Positions 25,729 to 32,122 of a DNA stretch of 32,122 bases are shown piece after piece. The position numbers and the translations under genes were made by a program. Source of the DNA: an uncultured Campylobacter sp. (lineage in GTDB: Bacteria; Campylobacterota; Campylobacteria; Campylobacterales; Campylobacteraceae); contig NZ_CALKZP010000029.1 in NCBI RefSeq assembly GCF_938002845.1, positions 1 through 32,122 on the forward strand. Direction: 5' to 3'. A model generated the notes under the pieces. The model searched no databases. It was given only the letters and a program-made list of their open reading frames with translations, and was not told where the DNA came from. Every line of letters starts with the position of its first letter. The first letter of the stretch is position 1.

Positions 25729-28464
25729 ATGCAATCAAATATGTTTGAAAATCAGGAGATCATCGATATCGACGTCGAAGAATCGATCAAGACGAGCTAT
25801 CTTGATTACTCGATGAGCGTTATCATCGGTCGTGCGCTACCGGACGCTAGAGACGGTCTAAAGCCGGTGCATAGGCGAATTTTATACGCGATGAACGATC
25901 TTGGCGTGGGTTCTCGCCAGCCATACAAAAAATCCGCCCGTATCGTAGGAGACGTTATCGGTAAATACCATCCGCACGGCGATACCGCCGTTTATGATGC
26001 GCTCGTGCGAATGGCGCAGAGCTTTTCGATGAGAATTCCTTCCGTGGACGGGCAGGGTAACTTCGGATCGATCGACGGCGACGGCGCGGCGGCGATGAGG
26101 TATACCGAAGCGCGTATGACGCCGCTAGCCGAAGAGCTGCTAAAAGACCTGGATAAAGAGACGGTCGATTTCGTGCCGAACTACGACGAGAGCCTGAACG
26201 AGCCCGACGTCCTGCCTGCGCGCGTGCCGAATTTACTGCTTAACGGCTCAAGCGGAATCGCCGTAGGAATGGCGACGAATATCCCACCGCACAGCCTAGA
26301 TGAGCTCGTGGGCGGTCTTTTGATACTGCTTGAGAATAAAAACGCAAGCCTAGAGGAGATAATGGGCGAGATCAAGGGCCCTGATTTTCCGACCGGCGGC
26401 ATCATCTACGGCAAAAAGGGGATTATCGAGGCGTATAAAACGGGCAGAGGGCGCGTTAAAATTCGCGCTAAAACCCATATCGAAAAAAAGGCTAGTAAAG
26501 ACGTCATCGTAATTGACGAGCTGCCGTATCAGACAAATAAAGCGCGCTTAATCGAGCAGATCGCGGATCTCGTAAAAGAAAAGCAGATCGAGGGCATCTC
26601 CGAGGTGCGCGACGAGAGCGATCGCGACGGAATTCGCGTAGTAATCGAGCTTAAGCGCGACGCGATGAGCGAGATCGTGCTGAATAATCTATTTAAGCAA
26701 ACTACGATGGAGGCGACCTTCGGCGTGATAATGCTCGCAATCGACGGCAAAGAGCCGAAGATTTTCACGCTGATAGAGCTTTTGAAGCTGTTTTTGAACC
26801 ACAGAAAAACCGTCATCATCCGCCGCACGATTTTTGAGCTTCAAAAAGCCCGCGCTAGAGCGCACATCTTGGAGGGCTTAAAGATCGCGCTAGATAACAT
26901 CGACGAAGTGATCGACGTGATTAGAAATTCCGCCGACACCAACGTAGCGCGCGAAAATTTAATGAGCAGATTCGGCCTCAGCGAGGCGCAATCGGGTGCG
27001 ATCTTGGATATGAGGCTAAGCCGCCTCACCGGACTTGAGCGCGAAAAGATCGAGGAGGAGCTAAAAGAAATTTTAGCCGAGATAAAGCGGCTTGATGCGA
27101 TCTTAAAGAGCGAGGAGCTGATTGAGGGGATCATCAAAGATGAGCTTTTGGAGATCAAGGATAAATTCAGATGCCCGCGCATCACCGAAATCGTCGATGA
27201 CTACGAAGATATCGACATCGAAGATCTTATCGCGAATGAAAATATGGTCATTACGATCACTCACCGCGGCTACATCAAGCGCGTGCCTAGCAAGACTTAC
27301 GAGAAGCAAAAGCGCGGCGGCAAGGGGCGCGTGGCGGTCACGACGTACGATGACGACTTCATCGAGAGCTTTTTTACGTCCAACACCCACGACACGCTTA
27401 TGTTTATCACCGACCGCGGGCAGCTCTACTGGCTTAAGGTCTATAAAATTCCGGAGGGCTCGCGCACCGCAAAGGGCAAGGCGGTCGTAAATTTAATCCA
27501 GCTCGGCGCGGACGAAAAAATTATGGCGATCATCCCTACGACCGATTTTGATCCGAACAAGTCGCTCGTATTTTTCACTCGCAACGGCATCGTAAAACGC
27601 ACGAATTTAAGCGAGTTTAAAAATATCCGCTCGCTTGGCATCCGCGCTATCAGCCTAGATGAGGACGATACTTTAGTAACCGCTCTCATCGCTCCAAATA
27701 GCGCCGAGGAGATGCAAAACTACAAAGGAGGCGCTCTAAGCGGCGACGATCTGGACGGCGGCGAGGCTGAAGAAGCCTTAGAGCAGACCGAGCAGGATAT
27801 TTTAGAAGGAAGCGAGAATGAAATTTCGGATGAGATTTCGGACGCACAAGAGGGCGAGCCGCAAAGCGCCAACGAAAATATGCTCTTCATCGCTACGAAA
27901 AAGGGAATGTGCCTTAAATTTAATCTAAATAAAATTCGCCAGATGGGGCGCATCGCTCGCGGCGTAAAGGGGATTAAATTTAAAGAAAAAGGGGACGAGG
28001 TCATCGGCGCCGCGTTTATTTTAAGCGACATGCAAGAAATTTTAAGCGTGAGCCAAAAGGGTATCGGCAAGCGCACCACCGCGAGCGAGTATCGTCTCAC
28101 AAACCGCGGTGGCAAGGGCGTCATCTGCATGAAGCTCACCAACCGCACCGGCGAGCTCATCGGCGTCGTGATGGTCGATGAGGAGATGGATCTCATGGCG
28201 CTAACCACCAGCGGCAAGATGATCCGCGTCGATATGCAAAGCATCCGTAAAGCGGGTCGCAACACCAGCGGCGTCATCGTCGTAAATGTCGAGGGAGACG
28301 ACGTCGTGAGTATCGCAACCTGCCCGAAAGCCGAGGAGGGCGACGAGGGCGAAGCGGACGAGCTTGCGCAGGATGAAAATTTATTAAATTCAAATTTAGA
28401 TAGTAAAGATTCGCAGAGCGAGGGCTCTAGCGATGAAATTTTAAAAGGAGGAGAGGATGAGTAG
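25729..28464 (+). CDS. gyrA: DNA gyrase subunit A
   Basis: Breakage-reunion subunit of gyrase, which introduces negative supercoils with GyrB. The protein is 911 aa, longer than typical (about 860). The N-terminus matches Campylobacter GyrA (SYLDYSMSVIIGRALPDARD). Catalytic Tyr125 is in AAMRYTEARM. The quinolone region HPHGDTAVYD has Thr86 and Asp90, the wild-type residues. The GyrA box QKRGGKG (about 527-533) is present, so it should wrap DNA. Extra material: an acidic insertion (about residues 658-718) between two blades of the C-terminal beta-pinwheel, and an acidic tail (about 868-911). The ribosome site AAAAGGA supports this start; residue numbering then equals that used for C. jejuni. 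Its last 8 nt overlap asd. Confidence 0.98.
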   Translation: MQSNMFENQEIIDIDVEESIKTSYLDYSMSVIIGRALPDARDGLKPVHRRILYAMNDLGVGSRQPYKKSARIVGDVIGKYHPHGDTAVYDALVRMAQSFSMRIPSVDGQGNFGSIDGDGAAAMRYTEARMTPLAEELLKDLDKETVDFVPNYDESLNEPDVLPARVPNLLLNGSSGIAVGMATNIPPHSLDELVGGLLILLENKNASLEEIMGEIKGPDFPTGGIIYGKKGIIEAYKTGRGRVKIRAKTHIEKKASKDVIVIDELPYQTNKARLIEQIADLVKEKQIEGISEVRDESDRDGIRVVIELKRDAMSEIVLNNLFKQTTMEATFGVIMLAIDGKEPKIFTLIELLKLFLNHRKTVIIRRTIFELQKARARAHILEGLKIALDNIDEVIDVIRNSADTNVARENLMSRFGLSEAQSGAILDMRLSRLTGLEREKIEEELKEILAEIKRLDAILKSEELIEGIIKDELLEIKDKFRCPRITEIVDDYEDIDIEDLIANENMVITITHRGYIKRVPSKTYEKQKRGGKGRVAVTTYDDDFIESFFTSNTHDTLMFITDRGQLYWLKVYKIPEGSRTAKGKAVVNLIQLGADEKIMAIIPTTDFDPNKSLVFFTRNGIVKRTNLSEFKNIRSLGIRAISLDEDDTLVTALIAPNSAEEMQNYKGGALSGDDLDGGEAEEALEQTEQDILEGSENEISDEISDAQEGEPQSANENMLFIATKKGMCLKFNLNKIRQMGRIARGVKGIKFKEKGDEVIGAAFILSDMQEILSVSQKGIGKRTTASEYRLTNRGGKGVICMKLTNRTGELIGVVMVDEEMDLMALTTSGKMIRVDMQSIRKAGRNTSGVIVVNVEGDDVVSIATCPKAEEGDEGEADELAQDENLLNSNLDSKDSQSEGSSDEILKGGEDE

Positions 28465-29488
28465 TTACAATATCGCCATCGTAGGCGCTACCGGCGCCGT
28501 AGGCGAGGAGATTTTGCGCGTCTTAGACGAGATGAACTTCCCCGTAAAGGACATACTGCCGCTTGCAAGCGCAAAGAGCGCGGGCGAGAAGGTGGAATTC
28601 CGCGGCAAAGAATACGTCGTGAGGGAGCTAACGGACAGCACTTTCGACGAAAACGAGATCGACATCGCGTTTTTTAGCGCGGGCGGCTCCATTTCGGCGC
28701 ATTACGTGCCATTTGCTGCGGCAAGCGGCGCAGTGGTGATCGACAACACTAGCCACTTTCGTATGCAAGAGGACGTCCCTCTCGTAGTGCCCGAGTGTAA
28801 TCCTCAGGATATAAAGCTATGGGAAGAGACAGGCATCATTGCTAATCCGAACTGCTCAACTATCCAGATGGTTCAAATTCTTAAGCCACTTGATGACGCG
28901 TTTGATATCGAGCGCGTGGACGTAAGCACCTATCAAGCCGCCAGCGGCGCAGGCAAAGAGGGCATGGAAGAGCTTGTGTTTCAGCTGCAAAAATTCTTTG
29001 AATTTAAGCTTGATGAGTGCAAACCTAAAGTTTTCGCGCATCAGCTAGCGTTTAACGTCATCCCGCACATCGACGTCTTTTTGGACAACGACTACACCAA
29101 AGAAGAGATGAAGATGGTGAACGAAACGCAGAAAATTTTGCATAAAAACTTCGCCGTTTCGGCTACCTGCGTGCGCGTGCCGGTACTTCGCAGCCACAGC
29201 GAGGCGATCACGATAAAATTTAAAAAGGATTTCGAGATTAGCCGCGTGCGTGAAATTTTAAGAAACACGCCTAGCATCGTGCTTGTAGACGATCCGAGCA
29301 AAAACGAATATCCGATGCCGCTGCTTTCGAGCGACACGAACGAAACCTACGTCGGCAGGCTCCGCAGGGACAATTTCGACGATAAAATTCTGCATCTTTG
29401 GTGCAGCGCCGATCAGATCCGCGTCGGAGCGGCTACGAACGCCGTGCGCATCGCGCTTCGCTGGATCGATATGCAGCAAGATAAGTAA
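28457..29488 (+). CDS. asd: Aspartate-semialdehyde dehydrogenase
   Basis: Reduces aspartyl phosphate to aspartate semialdehyde with NADPH, the branch point to lysine/diaminopimelate, threonine and methionine. The protein is 343 aa. The NADP loop is GATGAVG (10-16), catalytic Cys133 is in NPNCSTIQ, and the catalytic base His247 is in RVPVLRSHSEA. This is the bacterial class found in Campylobacter and Gram-positives rather than the longer enterobacterial type. The start ATG lies inside the end of gyrA (8-nt overlap, ATGAGTAG), and the ribosome site AAAGGAGGAG sits within the gyrA tail, so the two are translationally coupled. Confidence 0.97.
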   Translation: MSSYNIAIVGATGAVGEEILRVLDEMNFPVKDILPLASAKSAGEKVEFRGKEYVVRELTDSTFDENEIDIAFFSAGGSISAHYVPFAAASGAVVIDNTSHFRMQEDVPLVVPECNPQDIKLWEETGIIANPNCSTIQMVQILKPLDDAFDIERVDVSTYQAASGAGKEGMEELVFQLQKFFEFKLDECKPKVFAHQLAFNVIPHIDVFLDNDYTKEEMKMVNETQKILHKNFAVSATCVRVPVLRSHSEAITIKFKKDFEISRVREILRNTPSIVLVDDPSKNEYPMPLLSSDTNETYVGRLRRDNFDDKILHLWCSADQIRVGAATNAVRIALRWIDMQQDK

Positions 29489-29792
29489 GATAAATTTAGC
29501 AGAGTCGCCGAGCCTTTGTGCGCGGATACGGTTGCGCGCGTGATTTCGGCGCCGAGGCCGCGCGAATAAATTTGCAAATCAACCTAGTTAAAATTTAACG
29601 CCGCGAGCTGAAATTTTGCGCCTTTAACCTGGCGCAAAATTTTAAAGACTCAAACGGGCACGATCAAAAGAGATAAATTTACGCGATTGTAAATGAGCGT
29701 AAATTTAAACGGACACTTCGGCATGGGGCGGCTTTTAAATTTATACGTCCGTTTGCGGAGCAGCTAATCCTAAATTAAAATTTAAGGAAGAA
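29489..29792. repeat. Short spacer with about 9 RAATTY hexamers
   Basis: This 304-bp spacer between asd and the YqhA-like gene holds about nine RAATTY words, a two-way terminator-like hairpin, and no gene. Confidence 0.55.
29611..29643. terminator. Bidirectional terminator-like hairpin after asd
   Basis: AAATTTTGCGCC (29611-29622) and GGCGCAAAATTT (29631-29642) form a perfect 12-bp stem around an 8-nt loop. The AT-rich outer arms give a T4 tail on the forward strand and a matching one in reverse. It sits 123 nt after the asd stop. Both arms contain RAATTY hexamers, so the hairpin may have been built from them. Confidence 0.6.
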
Positions 29793-30284
29793 ATGAAAGC
29801 TATATTTGAAAAATTTTTACTTTGCAGCAAATTTTTAACCCTCCTGCCAGTGCTTTTTTGCATCGCGGCAGGCGCGGCGATATTTGTGATGGCAAGCTAC
29901 GAAATCTGTTCGGCGCTCTATAAAATCGTGGAATTTTTCCTAGCCCCGCAGAGCGAGCGAGCGCTTTACGTCGATATTTTAAGCGAGATAATAACGGCGA
30001 TCGATCTGTATCTGGTCGCTATAGTGCTGCTAATCTTCGTATTCGGAATTTACGAGCTCTTTATCGACGAGTTTGTGGATCTAAATTTACAAGTTTTAAA
30101 GATCGCCTCGCTGGATGAGCTGAAGCATAAACTCGGCAGCGTCATCATAATGGTGCTCGTAGTGGATTTTTTCAAGCGCATTTTACATACCGATTTTACT
30201 ACCCCTTTGGATATGCTTTTGCTCGCAGGGGCTATCTTCGCGGTTTGTTTGGCTTTGTATATTTTGAGTAAATTTAAAGGATAA
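29793..30284 (+). CDS. YqhA/UPF0114-family inner-membrane protein
   Basis: The protein is 163 aa with four hydrophobic segments: near residues 15-38, 68-90, 112-128 and 138-158. The stretch FVFGIYELFIDEFVDLNLQV followed by SLDELKHKLGSVIIMVLVVD and FFKRIL is the hallmark of the YqhA/UPF0114 family, small membrane proteins of unknown function found in many Gram-negatives. The ribosome site AAGGAAG (29784-29790) lies 2 nt from the ATG at 29793, a little close. hemE begins 2 nt after its stop, so the two form an operon; a functional link to haem synthesis is not implied by the family. Confidence 0.88.
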   Translation: MKAIFEKFLLCSKFLTLLPVLFCIAAGAAIFVMASYEICSALYKIVEFFLAPQSERALYVDILSEIITAIDLYLVAIVLLIFVFGIYELFIDEFVDLNLQVLKIASLDELKHKLGSVIIMVLVVDFFKRILHTDFTTPLDMLLLAGAIFAVCLALYILSKFKG

Positions 30285-30286
30285 AA

Positions 30287-31333
30287 ATGGTTTTCATCGA
30301 CGCATGCTTCGGCAAAGAGACCCCATACACGCCCATTTGGATGATGCGCCAGGCAGGGCGCTACCTGCCGCAATACATGGCGGTGCGCGAGAGGGCGGGC
30401 GATTTTTTGAGCCTGTGCCGCGACTACCGCGCCGCGAGCGAGGTGACGATCCAACCCGTGGAGATTTTGGGCGTCGATGCGGCGATACTTTTTAGCGATA
30501 TTTTGGTCGTGCCGATGCAGATGGGGATGGATCTGCGCTTCGAAGCGGGCGAGGGGCCGAAATTTAGCGATCCGATCCGCTCCCAGGGCGATTTGGCGCG
30601 CCTTGATCCGCAAAAGGCCGCAGCGGAGCTCGGATATGTTTATGATACGATCTCGCTTACTCGCTCGCGCCTTGCCGCGGATAAAGCTCTTATCGGCTTT
30701 TGCGGCGCGCCGTGGACGATCGCTACCTATATGATCGAGGGCGGCGGCAGCAAAAATTACGCCGTTTGCAAAAGGATGCTCTACGAAAATCCGCAGCTTT
30801 TGCATGAAATTTTGCGCCTCGTTACGGAGGCGACGAAGCTTTATCTAGCGCGCCAGATCGGCTCGGGCGTCGATGCGGTGCAGATCTTCGACAGCTGGGC
30901 GGGCGCGCTGGAGCCGAGCGCGTATGAGGAGTTTGGCTGGCGATACATCCTAGAAATCACGGAATTTTTAAAGGCGAAATTTCCGCATATCCCGCTCATC
31001 GTCTTTGCCAAGGGCACGGGCGCGCAGATGTCGCGGCTGAGCCGTATCGCGGCGCGGCGAGGCAAGGCGAGCTTTGACGTATGGGGCGTGGATTGGAGCA
31101 CTCCGATTGAGCTTGCGCGCGAGCAGCTCGAGGGCAAATTTGCGCTTCAGGGTAACCTGGAGCCAATGCGGCTATACGATCTCGGCGCGATAGAATCGGG
31201 CGTGCGCGAGATTTTAACGGCGATGAAGGGTGCTGCGCATATCTTTAATCTAGGGCATGGAATTTTGCCCGACGTAAGCGTGCAAAACGCCAAATATCTG
31301 GTGGATCTGGTACACGAGCTAAGCGCGCGCTAA
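30287..31333 (+). CDS. hemE: Uroporphyrinogen decarboxylase
   Basis: Removes four carboxyl groups from uroporphyrinogen III to give coproporphyrinogen III in haem synthesis, in the cytoplasm. The protein is 348 aa, normal for the family. The first signature PIWMMRQAGRYLPQY (16-30) includes the substrate-binding Arg21 and Arg25. The metal-free active site has Asp71 in FSDILVVPMQMG. The second signature is FCGAPWTIATYMIEGGGS (138-155). Near the end, NLGHGILPDV carries the conserved His. The ribosome site AAAGG overlaps the end of the YqhA-like gene, 2 nt upstream, implying coupled translation. No clear terminator follows; the next 759 bp are a RAATTY block. Confidence 0.97.
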   Translation: MVFIDACFGKETPYTPIWMMRQAGRYLPQYMAVRERAGDFLSLCRDYRAASEVTIQPVEILGVDAAILFSDILVVPMQMGMDLRFEAGEGPKFSDPIRSQGDLARLDPQKAAAELGYVYDTISLTRSRLAADKALIGFCGAPWTIATYMIEGGGSKNYAVCKRMLYENPQLLHEILRLVTEATKLYLARQIGSGVDAVQIFDSWAGALEPSAYEEFGWRYILEITEFLKAKFPHIPLIVFAKGTGAQMSRLSRIAARRGKASFDVWGVDWSTPIELAREQLEGKFALQGNLEPMRLYDLGAIESGVREILTAMKGAAHIFNLGHGILPDVSVQNAKYLVDLVHELSAR

Positions 31334-32092
31334 AACCTTATTTTGCGATAGCCTGCTTGCAGCACGTCGCTGTGAAATTTCATAGAGCCGTAATTTAAAA
31401 TTTCGCTCGCTCGGGTCGCTTGCTTTGCTTCCGCGCGATCTTTCCGCTGTCCATAAATTTTTAAATTTTGCACCGTTTTCATGCCGCTAAAACAGCTCGC
31501 GGAACGCAAAACTCTAAATTTTAAAATTTTGCGCCGTTTTGGCGAGGCAGTATCGCAAATTTTAAAATTTAGCCGTAGTTTGAAATTTTATATCGCTTTT
31601 ACGCCGAGCGAGGCTTAAAATTTCACGCGCTATGTATGCGGCGACGTAAAATACCGCGAGCTCGCGATTTTAAATTTAGCCCGCGCTTTAAATTTATAGC
31701 TCTCACGTCCTAAATTTAAGGATAAATTCAAAGCTCTAAGTTTAAAATTTCGCCGTAGCGGGGCGGCGCGCGGAAGTGGAATTTCACATAAAAGCGGCGC
31801 CGAATTTCGGCACGCGGAGGTTAAATTCCAAGGCATAAATTTGCTACGTAGAATTTTCAAGGCTCGATGCAAAGCGTTATTGGCGCGAGGCTTAAGATCG
31901 GTATAAACTTGCTACGTAGAATTTCAAAGCGGGATTTCCTAGCTAAATTTTTTAAAAGCAAATTTTAGTAAAATTTCACGACGCGGAATTTCAAATTAAA
32001 ATTTTGCAAATTAAATTCCGCAAAGTAAAATTTCAAAGCGAAATCTTGCGCCAAAAACGTCGTCATTCGCAAATCAAATCATCGGAGCAAAA
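31334..32092. repeat. RAATTY-saturated spacer (about 28 copies in 759 bp)
   Basis: The largest block in the window. By eye about 28 RAATTY hexamers, one per 27 bp, in contexts such as GGAATTTC, AAAATTTCA and TTAAATTCC. No reading frame looks like a gene; a reverse frame at 31630-31872 is low-complexity and lacks a ribosome site. The last 30 bp hold the ribosome site of the next gene. Confidence 0.75.
31835..31924. repeat. 22-bp direct repeat around TACGTA
   Basis: ATAAATTTGCTACGTAGAATTT (31835-31856) is repeated as ATAAACTTGCTACGTAGAATTT (31903-31924) with one mismatch, 68 bp apart. Each copy has the palindrome CTACGTAG followed by a GAATTT hexamer. Confidence 0.7.
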
Positions 32093-32122
32093 ATGAGATA
32101 TATTTTCGGGCCCGTCGCCTCG
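32093..32122 (+). CDS. Start of a radical SAM protein (cut by window edge)
   Basis: ATG at 32093, preceded by GGAG at 5 nt, encodes MRYIFGPVAS and runs off the window. A start of M-(R/K)-Y-(L/I)-F-G-P-V-(A/P)-S is characteristic of a family of radical SAM proteins in which S-R-R-L-G-x-S-L-G-V-D and a C-x3-C-x2-C cluster follow. Those parts are outside the window, so the call rests on ten residues. Confidence 0.55.
   Translation, partial: MRYIFGPVAS

Noticed and set aside
25984..25998. Quinolone-resistance change in GyrA
   Set aside because: Residues 86 and 90 are Thr and Asp, the wild-type Campylobacter residues.
31630..31872. An 80-codon reverse frame
   Set aside because: Low-complexity translation of RAATTY-rich DNA, no ribosome site, no neighbouring gene on that strand.

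Overview
The window looks like chromosomal DNA of a Campylobacter, most likely a higher-GC oral species such as C. gracilis. The grounds are the gene set and protein signatures (a GyrA whose quinolone-region residues fall at Thr86/Asp90, a long-form HPF, BamD next to Lon, a ComF-type gene directly before gyrA), AAAGGA-type ribosome sites, TATAAT-type -10 boxes without clear -35 boxes, and dense AAATTT-type words between genes. From memory of C. jejuni, lon-bamD sit near fliW, proC and pseudopilin genes, and lepA, mapA, a ComF-like gene, gyrA and asd lie close together. Both neighbourhoods are recognisable here. fliW is absent beside bamD, which would suit a non-flagellated species. The species call is inference.

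Layout. 1-1492: the 5' end of an EamA-type transporter gene (-), a frameshifted small membrane-protein gene (+), and an unrecognised four-helix membrane protein (-). 1789-4952: bamD-lon operon (-). 5205-8122: three prepilin-like genes and hpf (+), closed by a terminator. 8123-8713: a spacer with a strongly foldable element of about 93 nt. 8714-14848: one 2044-residue secreted protein (+), closed by a textbook terminator. 15506-17302: lepA (+). 17917-18621: a DUF6882-like protein (+). 18836-19579: an unrecognised membrane protein (-). 20437-21366: prs (-). 22131-24431: dnaX (-). 24524-29488: YajG-like lipoprotein, comF, gyrA and asd (+). 29793-31333: yqhA-like gene and hemE (+). 32093 to the end: the start of a radical-SAM gene (+).

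Two things stand out. First, every longer spacer is packed with the palindromic hexamer RAATTY (about one per 20-55 bp by eye, against about one per 300 bp in lepA). The same hexamer has shaped low-constraint protein segments: the Asn-Ser/Asn-Phe-rich linkers of DnaX, an insertion in Lon and the tail of GyrA. RAATTY is the word whose methylation marks DNA for uptake in C. jejuni, so these may be expanded uptake or methylation sites. Second, the 5.2-14.9 kb block (three minor pseudopilins, hpf, giant secreted protein) has the gene order of an MSHA-type mshD/O/P/Q cluster and visibly lower GC than its neighbours. It may encode a pseudopilus with a giant surface or tip protein. With the ComF-type gene, the window may hold several parts of one DNA-uptake or surface-fibre system; that link is a hypothesis.

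No rRNA, tRNA, insertion sequence, prophage gene or CRISPR array was seen.
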